The notes under the pieces: generated by a model
The model's input: only the letters and a program-made list of their open reading frames with translations
Told to the model about the DNA's origin: nothing
The model's database searches: none
Origin: Panax quinquefolius
Taxonomy: Eukaryota; Streptophyta; Magnoliopsida; Apiales; Araliaceae
Assembly: GCA_020205615.1 (NCBI GenBank)
Contig: CM035168.1
Span: 4,344,237-4,408,236 of the forward strand
Direction: 5' to 3'
DNA length: 64,000 bases
In this document: in pieces, positions 10,296 to 23,639 of the stretch
How the letters are laid out: every line of letters begins with the position of its first letter
Position numbering within the stretch: position 1 is the stretch's first letter
Made by a program: the position numbers and the translations under genes

Positions 10296-13200
10296 ATATC
10301 AAAGAAATACATAATCATTTCAGAATTTATATAAACAATAATTATAACCATGTTGATCAATTCACCTTTGCACTTAAGCTAAAAATATTCAATTGTAAAT
10401 TCAATGGTCATGATCATACCAGTCAACGATTCAACTTTGTACTACTGGCCAAAGAGAACCCATAGTCACGATCATACCAATAATCTACCCATCTTTACAC
10501 TCAAGTCAAAAGAAAATTTCTTCACCAAGATTATAAAAATGTTATATATGATAATAAAAACAATATGATCAAAACATGGATTTAATTTCAAGAGTAAGAT
10601 TCATAAATCAACGATAATTTGGTGAGAAAAAGAAACCAATTTTGTCGTGAATAGTATCCCGTGAATAGTAACTTGTGAATAGTAACTCGTGAATAGTAAC
10701 TCCGACATGAAAAGATAAAGCTTCACAATAAAATTCATATCAATATTTATAACACCTTAATCTAAATTTTATAAATCACTTAATAATCTCATAATCTAAT
10801 ATTATTAATATTACCATAATATTTTAATCATTTCTAAAACTTGTAAATAATTTATTTTAATTGTTTACACTTTACTAATTAATGCATTTAATCATCCTAA
10901 AATGTCAAATTCATAAAATTTCATCACCCATAACCAAAATCCTCATCAAAAATCTGCATATACCTTATATAGGATTCTCAAGCCATAAAATCCTATTTTT
11001 TAATTTTGTTACTTCACATAACATATTTAATTCATTTACTCATAACTAGTCCGTTTTCATGAAAAATACCAAAGCAGTACAAACAAATTTTTTTTTCTGG
11101 GATTTAACGTAATATAGTCCAATATTGAACATATATTTTCTCTAATTTTTAAAATTCATTTACTATTTTTCATATGGCCAAACTCGCATTAATATTTAGA
11201 CATTTATCATAGATGTGTACTTTTGTCCAAAAATTCAAATTTACAGAGTATCTTGTTATTATATACATGTACTCCCAATAAAAATTTCACCAATTTTGGA
11301 GTTAACCACAAGGAGTTATAAGGGTTTACTTTTAAAATAGTCTTTTCTCATAAAATTCATAACTCCTAATTTATACATCCAAAAATCGCCATTTTTGGAC
11401 ACAATCTAGAAAACTCATCAAATTATCATTTCAAATTTTTCCAGAATTTTTAAATGTCGAAAAAATTACGAAACTGAAAAATATAATAACCCTTACAATC
11501 CCTTACCTCAAAAGAGCAGTATTTCTGACTGGAATATCGGATGAAAAGCCGAAGGAAACTTGCACTGAATAACAACTCTCAAAGTATCTAAATACTCATA
11601 AAATACGCTCGATAATATAGAGAGAAAGAAAACTTATTTCTGATGTGATTTTCAATTCTAACTTAAGCGCCTATTTATAGGAAAATGCTAGAACGCCAAA
11701 GGAGACTAAATAATAAAATAATATTATAATTTTTTCTTTTCTCCTACACAACCACTCTTGAAAAATCATCAGCCACCACAGTGGGGCCCACCCAAAATCA
11801 GCACATGTATTCAACACCAACCAAAAGTGGGTCCCACCCAATTTTAATAAAAATATTTTATTTTCCGAAACTTCAGTAATTCATAATAAATAGTCTTTTT
11901 ATCAGAAAAATACGAATTTATGTCCATTCCACACGAAATCAAATTCTCTACAACTTTGTTGCTTTAAGTTTTTCCAAATTCCAGACAAAAAATATCTAAA
12001 ATCCACAAATGGACGATTTTCAACACCTTTTAAAATTCATAACAAATCATACGTTAATTTTTAACGGTTCAAAATTTGTGGACATATACTCATTATATAT
12101 GTATAATATATTCAAAAATCACAACGATCCAATAGTCGGATTAAAATTATAACTCACACAATAGAGTTTTAAGAATACTGATTTGATTAATACCTCCAAT
12201 CCGACAAAATACTGATAAAATACCTCAATATTAATTCCTTCATTTATAACCACATAAAATAAATAAATCCATCATTTATATCCTCATCGAATAAATATTT
12301 CCTTATCAATAATTAATTATTCGCAAATAATAATACAGAATCACAATAATGACAACCAGGCAGTTCCCAGAAAAGAGGGGGCTTTCTGATAAGGATTTCT
12401 CTTTACTGGCGTGCAATTAGGTGACCAAACCTCTCCTTGACAGAACTTTCTAGACATTGCTAATAATGCTATCTAATAATATTATTCAAATAATATGAAT
12501 TATTGAACTCGATAATGGGAAATATCGCATCTTAGTGACAATTATCAAACAACAATAATATAAAATATCAACGCAAAGAATTATTGAATTAATAAAATAA
12601 AATATTGAATAAAGAATTACAAAGAATAATTATTGAGTAGTGTCTTCTTACGTAAGAATCAATATTAATTCAAAATATTGCATAACCACGCCAGTATTAT
12701 CGTATTTTAACCACTGTGTAATCCAATCAGCGTTGTTAACTCAGAATAATTACGCCGTTATTTATAAAAATTCAAACTTGTCGCTTTTCTTCATCCGATA
12801 GTTATTACATTATGGAGCCCACAAATGATCATGTTTATCGCATTTAATATTCTTTCGACAATGCAAGAATATTACACGACCAAACGAATATTCCCCGACA
12901 ACAATAAGTATTTTATAGCCACTTGCTTATTTTGAAAAAAAATTCAGATATCACCCTTAACTTTACTTTTTATCAATTTAACCATTTACTGAATAGTAAT
13001 TATAAGAAAAATTGAATACTTTTATTTCATAAAATTCGGGGTCTTACATAATGTGTTTAATTTGAATAAAAATCGTGTGAATGGTTGAATTGGTCAGATT
13101 TTTGGACTGAATGGTCAAGTGTAATTTTTTTTTGGCTAAATGAGCTGAATGAAGTATTTTATATTTAATTTTTTTTACAATATTAATTATTATATTAAGT

Positions 13201-13395
13201 AAAATTAAACAATTTTATAATAATTTTGAATTTTTTCAGAGGGTAAAAATGATAAAAATCTGTTATTCAGATGTTTCAGACATGTCAATTATCAAACAAC
13301 TTTTTTCATTCAGTATTCAGAATTATACTTCATTCAGCTCATTCAGATTACTTAAACATTCAAAACTATTTCATTCAGTTTTATCAAACACCCCC

Positions 13396-15664
13396 AAAGT
13401 CATATTAATTTCAGGACAGTAAATTTTTTAATAATGTATTGTTTTTTATTTTTTTATTCTTTTTATCCATACATGACTTTGTTCTCATTCTTGTAATTCA
13501 GTCAAAGACCAACCCTTTTAAGCTTTTACTGAGGTAGGGATTTGACTCCTCTCTACCGTTACACATTTTTTTTTCAATTCTATTTAATACACCAATTATT
13601 TGGTTTTAATATCATAATATGTTAATAGATAGTTGATCATGTTGTACTCACGAAAAATCCTATTTAACAAATCCCAACTACTAGTTTTATATCAATTCAA
13701 TTTTATTTGAACAACCGAAGTTTTTGATTTTTCAATTAAAACTGAATTAAATTAACCAAAACTAATTTTAACACAAAGATTTAAATCAGATGATAAAGGC
13801 TTAAGACTACAATATCCCCAATTATGCAATATAAATCAATTATTCAATTAACCCGATTATTAAATCCACCTGAGTTGTTAACAGGAATTTAAAGTATTTA
13901 AAAACACTTTTCCTGGTGATCAATTAAAAAAAATTCAATTAATTCTGCGATATTCCTATGCAAAACAAAATAATCAAATTCATTAAGTTCTAATTTTCAA
14001 TTGTTACATGCAGTGAAAAGAGATATCCCTATTCAATTCACAACCGTAATTATTTATCTCACGCAAATAATTAAGAATACATGATATCACATTCAGTTCT
14101 AACCCTAGATTTCATCTCCCGAATTCATCTAGTGTAACATGGTAATTATTGCACAAATAATTAATTAATAAGCACAAAATATGATAGACAACTCAACTTG
14201 AATAAATTATTAGATTAATAAAGATAATCACTTCAAAAGCATAAAAGGTTCAACTGTAGCCTTAATTAGAAAATTAGTTCATGCTAGAGAAAAAAACTAA
14301 GAATCTCAAGTTAAACATCATCTTAGAATTACAAAACTTAGAAAAGAATGAGTAAAGATAAACTCGGTAAAATTCTTATTTAATCTTCAATCTCTGTCTT
14401 GATCTCCTTAGTGCTCCTTTGATTCTTCAAGCTCTCCAAATCAATTCTTTGTATCTTGTTAAGGTTTTTAACTCCAAATTATCTTCTATTTATAGCTTTC
14501 CCACGAAATCCTCATGTTCCAAGGAGTTAGGATCCGAATCTGCTCAAATCTGTAAAATTCGTTGACTTGTCCCCGACCTGATGCTGCCGCGCTAGGTTTC
14601 TTCTTTAAAGCGGCGCTGCCACGCCAAGTTTCTTCTTTAAAGCGACGCTGCCGCACTAAGCCTATCATATCTGTAGTAAAATCTCTGTATAGCCAGTGTT
14701 GTCGCGCCATCCTCTTAGAAATCATGGCGCTGCAGTGTTAGGTCGGCAAAAATGTCCATCTACTTTGTTTTGACTCCTTTTGTTCCCTTTATCATTCCTT
14801 TGTTCTCTTTATCATTCCTTTGCTCTCAATTGTTATCCCAGTGTTGTGTTTTCTGCAAAATCACACAAATACAACTAAAAACAACCATAATACTTGAAAA
14901 TAACAACCAATTAAAACTTAAATGTACTTGATTCGTAGGTACGAAACCTAATTATCAATTCTACAAAAAAATATAGTCATAAAAATATTTTCATCGTTAG
15001 AAGTCAAAAAAATTTCATCCATTGAAATTTTTATAAAAAAAAATCTACATGTTCATTAAATGTTGAAAAATATCGGATTACTCTCATTTTTGAAACAATT
15101 ATGCTATTCAATATAATAAATTAGTTGATTGATATTGATTTTAATTATACTATTCATAATTATAAAAATATAATATATTGAATAAAATTAAAGAAAAAAA
15201 TATAATAGAGGGGATCCAAATCCCTGAGCTAGTGAGCAAGTGGCTAATTTTAGTCAAATCTTGTCTTGATTATTTCCTCCATTTTCTTCTTATTCTCCTT
15301 TATTTTAAATCTTTCTTTTATTATTAAATTCAAGTATTACAAAGCCAGCCCAAATCCTTTTCTTGAAATTACCTCCTTTCCGTTACATGTCTCCTTAATT
15401 TTATTTTTTGTTTCAAAATTAAAGATATCATTTAATTTTTAAAATTAAACGACGATATATTAAACTTCAAATTGATATAAATTTATTAAATTGTACTTGA
15501 TACAGTTATTGTAATTGTATAGTATATAACAAAATATTAATCACAACATTTTTTTCGATCTAAACTTCTATTAATCATACTAATTTTGAAATTTAATTTG
15601 TAGTCGTTTGATCTCAAAAATCAAATTATATATCTAATTTTGGAATGAAGGGAATATTTTAAGC
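13396..15664. other. Intergenic DNA, probably old unidentified repeat
   Basis: No coding region is recognised. A 32-bp GC-richer tandem repeat lies at 14582-14660. The minus-strand ORF at 14486-14725 is a translation of that repeat and has no family resemblance. The stretch looks like decayed transposon leader or LTR DNA, but no ends were found. Confidence 0.5.
14582..14660. repeat. 32-bp tandem repeat, about 2.5 copies
   Basis: Copies start at 14582, 14614 and 14646. Each has GCTGCCGCGCTAGGTTTC-like sequence followed by TTCTTTAAAGCGG; the third is partial. Confidence 0.85.
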
Positions 15665-18600
15665 TGTGAGTACGACAACATATAAGCTGTGAGTTTTAAT
15701 ATAATATTGTCTCGTAAACAGTATCCAAACTCAAATTATTACAATGTCATATAAAATACAGCAGCAAATATTTTAAGACCCCAAAGAAGAACGAGAAGAT
15801 TACTATCATATTCATTCTAATGAGGTGAACTTTTGACGCTTTCAAAGTCGGGTTCTCATCACCCTATTTTTGTTCGCCAAAATCAATTATTAAGTGACGT
15901 ATAAAATATAACACACACATCTTAGGTCCTCAATACAATTATCATTGCAGACGCCATGCCGCTTTTATAATGTATTGAGAAACTTCGACAGTCTCGGACC
16001 ATCACACTATTTCCCTGTTATCCCCGCTTGATCCAGCTACACTCTTATTACCTGAAAGGAATTGTGAAGCAAAGGGTGAGCATAAATAGCCCAGTAAAGA
16101 ATATCATGACTAAAGATAATTAAATTATCAATAGCCTTCGTCAATAATAAATCAGAGATTTAGAACATATGGTAGATGATAAAACTTTTCAACCATAGTT
16201 GCAGCAGAACGAGCAATCCATTAGAAGAGTCAAATAGACCATCAGGTCTATTATCTTCTCCATGTTAAAAGTTCACCAATAATATTTTATCCGGTAACAT
16301 CAATCAATAATTTCTGTCCACAATCATATGAATAACTCATAATCATAATTGTGATTCTAAATTCCTCTTCGCATCTGGATTTAAGATAATTTTCATCACC
16401 TATCTTCACCGAAACATCAAAAAATCATGGTTATACCAAATCACAATTCATACTCATAATCATACTAATAAATTCATCTTTGCACTACGGCCAAAGATAT
16501 TCATTAACAATTTATTCTTTGCACTACAAGCCAAAGACATACAACTGTATTTTAGAAGAGTCAAGTAGAGCATGATATCTACTATCTTTTACGAATTAAA
16601 AGTGTGTAATCAATATTTTATCGCAGAGACTCAAACTTAATAAATAATCCACATCATCGAATCATCCTCGCACTTTTTACCAAGGATATTCATGTAATCA
16701 TCAATGGTCATGATTATACCGAATAATCCCTAGTTATAATCATACCAATAACAGTCCATCAATGCACTACGGGCCAATGAGGACTTTTACCACATCATAA
16801 GATGACTTTCATCATAATATAAGCATGAGGATGATGACAATGATATAAGCATTAATCAAACGAAAACAAGGATAAATATTAAAGACTTTAAATTTATCCA
16901 AATATTATCAATCACTTAATAAACTCATAATCTAATATTATTAATATTATAACAATATTTTAATCACTTCTTAAACTTATAAACAATTTATTTCAATTGT
17001 TTACATTTTACCAAATAATGCATTTAATCATTCAAAAATGTCATACTCATAAGATTTCATCACCAATTATCAAATCACTCATCAAAAATCTGCATATACC
17101 ATATATAGGATTCCCAAGCCATAAAATCCTATTTTCCAATTTTGTTATTTCACATAACATATTTAATTCATTTACTCATAACTAGTTCATTTTCATGAAA
17201 AATACCAAATCAATCCCAAAAATATATCTTTTCTGGGATTTAACAGAATATAGTCCCATATTGAACATATATTTTTCTCGAAATTTTTAAAATTTATTTA
17301 CTATTTTTCATATGGCCAAAACTTCCGAATATTTAGACATTTATCATTAATTGTACTTTTGTTCAAAAATTCCAAAATTTACAGGGTATACTTCTGTTAT
17401 ATACATGTACTGCCAATAAAAATTTCACCAATTTTGGAGTTAACCACAAGGAGTTATAAAGGTTTACTTTTAAAATAGTATTTTCCCATAAAATCCATAA
17501 TTCTTAATCTATACATCCAAAAATCGTCATCTTTGGACACAATATAGAAAACTCATCAAATTATCATTTCAAATTTTTTCAAAATTTTTGAGGGTCAGAA
17601 AAATTACGAAACTGCAAATGGATTTTCACCTGCCATGTGGTAATCCACTTAGACAGATCATTTCCACAATTTAATAAGGAATGAATACGAAGGATCATTC
17701 ACCATGCATGTGGTAGTCCACATAGACAGGTTATTTCAACAGAATAATAAAAAATAGAATAATGTAAGAATTCACCATGCATGCAGAGATCGCATGCATG
17801 ATGAGTTATTCCCAATGTAATAATAATAAAGAATAGAACTGTGTCACGCCAGAATCCAAGCATGCATGTGATATTCCAATGTAATAATAAAGAATGGAAT
17901 CAGTCACGCGTAATCCGCATGCATGTGATATTCCAAATGAATAATAAAGAATGGAATAACAATAGAATTCACGGGCATGTGATGACCACAGACGCAGAAA
18001 GTTATTCTAATGTAATAATAAAGAATGGAACTGTGTCACGCAGAATCGCATGCATGTGATATTCCAACATAATAATAAAGAATGGAATAACAAAAGAATT
18101 TCACCATGTATACGGTAGTCACGTGATACAAAGTTATTCCAATGTAATAATAAGGAATGGAATAACAATAGCTCTCTTCATGAATACGAAAGAAATAATA
18201 CCCCTTACTATAATAATAATATCTCTTACCTTAGAAGAAAACTGGATACTGGAATAGTGAGATAGCAGACTTCTCTTCTTCTTTCTCTTTATAATTTCTC
18301 TCTATAATAATTGCTCTATAGCTTTAGTGAATTGGTGAAAAATAATAAAGGAATGAGCTTCTATTTATAAAAAAATATAGTTTTAATAATTGCACATTTT
18401 GGGGCTCAAAATATTACAGTATAATACCTTCCTCTTTTTCTTCACTTTTAATTTAGTCCTGCAAGTATTATCAAACTTGCACCACCTCCCCTAATAGTAT
18501 ATCATGTGAATCAATAGTACAATCATGTGACTCAATAGTTATAATCATGTGAAATACGAATTACAGTATAGTACCTCCATCTATACCTTCATTTTTAACT

Positions 18601-19537
18601 TAGTCATGCAAGTATTATCAATCTTGCACCAACTCCCCTAATAGTACAAGAATGTGAATCAATAGTACACACATGTGAACAAATAGTTATAATCATGTGA
18701 ATTAATAGCAATTAATTGCCCATTTATTCGATTAATTATCCGATTGGTCAATATAACCTCCAGACATCAATTATTATCAAAATAAATGTTGATTTCCACT
18801 AACGCTAACAGTCCCAACACAATGGAAATATTTTTCTCAAAAATTTCAAAGTTTGAATTTTTTTCGAAAAAGTCAACTATTGACTTTTTTTGACCAAAAA
18901 GTCAACCCTGACAAATTTTGTATTTATAGTCTATTTCTACTAATTTCATCGTTTCAGACTCAAATATCATGTCCGCGTCTCCAAATTCAACTTCGAACTC
19001 AAATTCGATTTTTAATAACATTCATCATTAATATTATAACTCACAATATTTAACAACCAGGTCGTTCCCAGGAAAGAGGGGGCTTTTCGATAAGGATTTC
19101 TCCTTATTGGCGCGTAATTAGATGACCAAACCTCTCCGTAACAGAATTTCTAGACATTGTAAATATTGCAATTTAATAATATGAATAACTTTGTCGTCTC
19201 AATTATTGATTTAATAATATATCATATTATGCAGATGATACTGTGACAATAATTGAATCAATAATATGAGAGATATGATGCAGCAATTACTGTAGCAATA
19301 ATTGAGTATATCTGAGTGACTTCTCACATAAGCATCAATAATCAATACTGTGTACTACTATGCAACCACGCGTATTACTGTACTTTTACTACCGGTTATT
19401 TTATGACAACTTGCTTATTTTGAAAAAATTTCACATATCACCCTTAACTTTAACCTTTTATCAGTTTAACCATTTATTAAATAGAATAATTATAAGAAAA
19501 TTGAATTCTTTCATTTCATAAATTTTGGGGTCTCACA
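15665..19537 (-). mobile_element. Truncated, composite long LTR of the same family
   Basis: The right end GGGGTCTCACA stops at 19537, the 5' end of the LTR on the minus strand. The left end lacks the first ~100 bases of the family (no TGTGACGCC start), and similarity begins near 15665. Up to about 16550 the sequence matches the 27283-31364 and 8896-13048 types. Further right it switches to the subfamily with TTATTCCA arrays (17690-18170) and ATCATGTGAATCAATAGTA repeats (18490-18700). It carries a minus-strand TATA box (18361-18369) and the GAAA-capped hairpin near 19080-19110. It joins directly to another LTR at 19538, so it probably inserted into that copy or recombined with it; no target duplication was found. 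Confidence 0.7.
17690..18170. repeat. Second TTATTCCA/TGGAATAA tandem array
   Basis: Seven or so imperfect units, each with TATTCCAATGTAATAATAA and AGAATGGAATAA, alternating with GCATGCATGTGATATTCC-type segments that are themselves self-complementary (GCATGC). It is non-coding; frames such as 17841-18059 arise from the repeat. Confidence 0.8.
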
Positions 19538-21951
19538 AATGGAGTCCTCAATACATTTATTATCACACTATTTTATAGAATAGTGAGGACTACTAATGCA
19601 AATATCTGTACCGTCACTCCGTTCCCCAACTAGTCCCGTCTACGTTCTCATTTCCTGAAGAGAACAATGAAAACAAAAGGGTGAGCTCAACTAGCCCAAT
19701 AAGAAATATTATGACTAAGATAATGCAGAATAATTTATCGTTAGCCTTCAACAGTGTTAAACTGATAAAATATAACAAATATCAAGTTTAACTGCAGTGG
19801 AACAAGCAATCCATTAGAAGAGTCAAGTAGAGCATAAAATCTACTATCTTCTATGATTTAAAAGGTTTATCATCAATTTTATTGCTGAGACTTAGCTTAA
19901 TAAATAATCCACATCATCGAATCACCCCTGCACTACGGCCAATGATATTCATTAGTATCACGACCAAAAATTATCCATGCATTACGGGCCAAGGATATTC
20001 GTGTTTTCATCAATGGTCATGATCATGCCAACAACTGTCCATCAATGCACTACGGGCCAATGAGGACTTTTACCACATCATTTGTAACATTACGGTCATG
20101 ATTATACCGAATAATCCCTGATCATAATCATACCAAGTCCATCTATGCACTACGGGCCACATATGACTTTTAACATAATATAAGCATGAGGATGATGACA
20201 ATGATATAAGAATTCAATTAAAAGAAAGCAAAGGATAAATTTTTAAAGATTTATAATTTAATTTATCCAGAATTCATTAATGTCCAAATTGTCAACATGA
20301 TACTTCTTTGTGGAGTAAAATTCAAGAATAATATTCTACCAAAAATGATTTGGACCGAAAATGAATCAATTTTTATCATGAATAGTACCCCGGGTGAATA
20401 GTACCCCGTGAATAGTACTCCGGTATGAAAAAGTTAAAACTTATCAAGAATGCTCAGAATAATATTTTCATGAAAAGATACTGGATGAAGCGCAAATATC
20501 AATGATATTCTACTAATTTTATGGAGTATAGAAGCCAAAACTTTAACAAAACGAGTATAGAATTCGAAATCTGAAACGAAATAATATTACTTACATACTA
20601 CAGAGTATGGAAGAAAATATTATTTCAAGCGAATATTAAACAAAAATAACATATCTTACCTTGAAAAGAAGAGTATTTCAACTGGTATAGCGGAGATATT
20701 CTTGAAGAAAACTTTCACTGTTTTCTACGCTCAAAGCTTTTTAAAACTCGAAAGAAATATGCTCAATATTATAGAAGAAGAATTCTCTAATTCTGGTGTG
20801 ATTTTCAATTCTAACTAAGCATCCTATTTATAGGAGAATGGAAGGGGTACTATTTAAGAAAAAATTTACGGGTGATCAGAGAAAATCTCACGGGCAATTT
20901 CTAAATTTTCACAGACGAACATTTAAAAAAAAAAATAAGAATATAATATTCAATTAAAACAAATAACTTTATATATAATATAATATATTCTATTTTTTCA
21001 TAAAAAACAAAACTTATTATAATATATAATATATATATATATAATAATTAATAAAGTAATTCCCTCCTTTCTACGTAATGTACTCCCTCCCCCCTTTCTG
21101 ATAATTCAATATAATACACATGTGGGCCCCACATGTGGTGTGGGCCCACCTTTATAATATAAAAAAATACTGAATAACTTTCTACTGATTATTTTTAAAA
21201 ATGGATAAATGGGGGGGGGGGGGTCCATAAATACAACAAATACTTCATAAAAATCTCCTCAATATTTTTAACAACATTTATCATCATTATTATAATTCGC
21301 AATATTTAACAACCAGGTCGTTCCCAAAAAAGAGGGGGCTTTCCAATAAGAATTTCTCCCTATTGGTGCGTAATTAGGTAACCAAACCTCTCCTTCACAA
21401 AACTTCTAGACATCGTCAATATTGCAAATAATAATATTAATAAATTTATCGTCTGAATTATTGATTTAATAATATAAAATATTATGCAGATGATACTGTG
21501 ATAATAATTGAATCAATAATATGAGAGATATGATTCAGCAATTACTGTAGCAATAATTGAGTATAACTGAGTGACTTCTCACGTAAGCATCAATAATCAA
21601 TACCGTGTGCTACTATGCAACCACGTGTATTACTGTACTTTTAACACCGGTTATTTCAACAGTTAACGGTAAAACTTTCGCCTTTATTTTCATAAAAAGC
21701 TATTTCTGTCATTTTCTCATTCCGACAATTATTTCTTTGTGGGGTCCACCAATGATTGTGTCATCGTACGAATATTCCCTGTTAAAATGAATATTCTCCG
21801 ACCAATCGAATATAATATAATAACTTGCGTACTTTGCAAAATTTATAAATATTACCCACAACTATAACATTATATCAAATTCACTCCTCAATATTCAAAA
21901 ATGATATTTATAGAAAAATTCATCTTTATTCATAAAATTTGTAGTTTTACA
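19538..21951 (-). mobile_element. 3' LTR of the Tekay-type element, 3'-truncated
   Basis: On the minus strand the LTR starts TGTAAAACTACAAATTTTAT at 21951, immediately after the purine tract of the pol fragment to its right, so this is that element's 3' LTR. It contains the ACGT box (about 21575), the GAAA-capped hairpin (about 21343-21370), a 13-G run (21211-21223), a minus-strand TATA (20824-20832), GTGAATAGTACCCC repeats (about 20390-20425) and a CACTATT/AATAGTG hairpin (19566-19585). The last ~160 bases of the LTR 3' end are missing at the junction with the copy ending at 19537. Confidence 0.8.
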
Positions 21952-23639
21952 GCCTCCCCTTCTTATGAAATTTCGCCCTCGAAATTAGGGTACATACCTG
22001 GTATGACGAAGAGGTGAGGATACCTTAATTTCATTTAAGATTCTAACTCCCAGGTTATTTCCTCAATATCGTGGTTTCTCCACAAAACTTTGACTTGAGG
22101 TATAACCTAGGAGCGTAGAATATGTTCCTTTTTATCCAAGATTTTAACAGGAACCTCTTCATACGTTAAATCTTCTGCTATTTCGTCCGGTTCTAACTCA
22201 ATAATGTGGTTCAGGTCTTCCACATATTTACGTAACATGGATATGTGAAAAATGTTATGAATACGAGACATACTTGGCGGCAAAGCGAGGCTATAGGCCA
22301 CAGTTCCTACTCGATCGAGGATTAAAAATGGGCTAATGAATCGAAGATTGAGCTTTCCTCTCTTTCCAAATCTCGTAACTCCTTTCCATGGAACAATACG
22401 TAACAACACATGATCTCCAATATTGAATTCCACGCCCTTACGATGAAGATCAACATAACTCTTTTTTCGATCTTATGAGGTTTTTATACGTTGTCGGATC
22501 GTTTGAATCTTTTCGTAGTCATACGTACCAACTCTGATCCCAATAATGTTGCTTCTACCACTTCATCCCATCTTACTGGAGAACGACACTTTCTTCCATA
22601 CAACGCCTCAAATGGAGCCATGTCAAAACTTGCTTGATAACTGTTGTTGTAGGAAAACTCCACCAATGATAAGAACTTGTCCCAACTTCCCTTGAAGTCA
22701 AGGACACATAGTCTTAATAAATCTTCAAGAGTTTGAATAGTCCTCTCCGACTGCCCGTCAGTTTGAGGATGATATGCCGAACTAAATCTTAAATCTGTGC
22801 CCATAGCTTTTTACAAACTAATCCAAAATCTTGAAGTGAATCTGGGGTCTCGATCAGAAACTATGGATACTGGCATACCATGCAGTCTTATAATCTCGTT
22901 TATGTACATACAAGCAAGACGTTCAAGTGTATAAGTTTCTCGTATTGGTAAGAAATGGGCAGACTTGGTCAATCTATCAACAATGACCCAAATCGCATCT
23001 ATGCCTTGAGAAACCCTTGGAAGACCAGTAACGAAATCCATGGAAATGTGTTCCCACTTCCATTCTAGAATTTCAAGCAATTGCAATGGACCTTTTGGCA
23101 CTTGATGGTCCGCCTTGACTCGTTGACAAGTTAAACACCTTGAGATAAACCTCGCTATCTCTCTCTTCATATTGCTCCACCAAAATGTATGTCGAAGATC
23201 ACGATACATTTTGGTACTCTCCGGATGGATTGCAAACGGTGTGTTGTGCGCCTCCATCATGATTTTATACTTCAAGTCAGAATCGTTAGGAATATAAAGT
23301 CTGGAGTTGACTCGAAGTATTCCTTCTTCATCGATTCTTGCTTCCGGAATAGCACCTTCTTGTACTTTCTTCCTCATACGCATCACCTCCAGGTCTGTAG
23401 CTTGAGCAGCTTTAACTTTATCGATTAAAGTTGGTTCTACTCGTATGTTTGCCATCATCATGTGGGTCCCTGGAGTCTTTAACTCTATCTTTATCCTTTG
23501 CAAGTCATACAAAATGGGCCTTTGCGTTGACAATAACGCACTCGTACCTGCATATGATCTTCTACTTAATGCGTCAGCTACTACGTTCGTTTTTTCAGGA
23601 TGATATTGAATGGTATGATCATAATCTTTCAACAGTTCA
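21952..23639 (-). pseudogene. Tekay-type chromovirus pol fragment: RNase H end, integrase, chromodomain
   Basis: Reading on the minus strand from 23639: ELLKDYDHTIQYHPEKTNVV ADALSRR (end of RNase H); an HHCC zinc module ending CLTCQRVKADHQ; an integrase core with DFVTGLP, then IVSDRD and SAYHPQTDGQSERT; the GPY-like segment GDHVLLRIVPWKG; and a chromodomain with VKVLWRN and EEITWELES. The frame is broken: in-frame TAA codons near 22821 and 22470 replace glutamine codons, a TAG follows HILRS near 22107, and a 1-base deletion lies near 22500. After the stop a purine tract AAGAAGGGGAGG directly precedes the LTR start (21951). That marks the 3' end of the element and fixes the polarity of the whole LTR family. 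Protease, RT and most of RNase H are gone: an LTR end abuts codon-for-codon at 23640. It is dead as a mobile element. Confidence 0.9.

Larger units (their letters stand above)
8896..13048 (-). mobile_element. Complete solo LTR (4.15 kb, subfamily A)
   Basis: Ends are TGTGACGCCC (8896) and GGGGTCTTACA (13048), flanked by perfect 5-bp target duplications TAATG (8891-8895 and 13049-13053). That is the footprint of an LTR retrotransposon reduced to a solo LTR by recombination. Transcription sense is minus, judged from the Tekay purine tract at 21952 and a minus-strand TATAAATAG at 11672-11680. Other family marks are the GAAA-capped U3 hairpin near 12380-12410, the ACGT box near 12650, CGTGAATAGTAAC repeats near 10650-10700, a hairpin minisatellite at 10095-10295 and a sense ORF at 9090-9320. 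No gag or pol is present. Confidence 0.9.
8850..13395. mobile_element. hAT-like MITE split by a solo LTR
   Basis: The left part (8850-8895) begins GGTGTTTGTTTATAGTTGAA; the right part (13054-13395) ends TCATTCAGTTTTATCAAACACCCCC-like. The outer ends are imperfect terminal inverted repeats (GGTGTTTG / CAAACACC, then TGAATG / CATTCA). Subterminal TTCATTCAG and TGAATGG motifs recur, as in hAT-derived MITEs. Removing the solo LTR and one TAATG copy leaves about 390 bp with no coding capacity. No clean 8-bp target duplication could be identified, so the superfamily is a guess from the ends. Confidence 0.6.

Noticed and set aside
8896..13048. Interpretation of the long elements as Mutator-like DNA transposons, because their ends TGTGACGCCCC and GGGGTCTCACA are nearly inverted
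   Set aside because: Target duplications are 5 bp, not 9, and a Tekay purine tract directly adjoins one copy's end, so they are LTRs.
14486..14725. 79-aa minus-strand ORF with Arg-rich repeats
   Set aside because: Encoded by a 32-bp GC-rich tandem repeat; no family resemblance.
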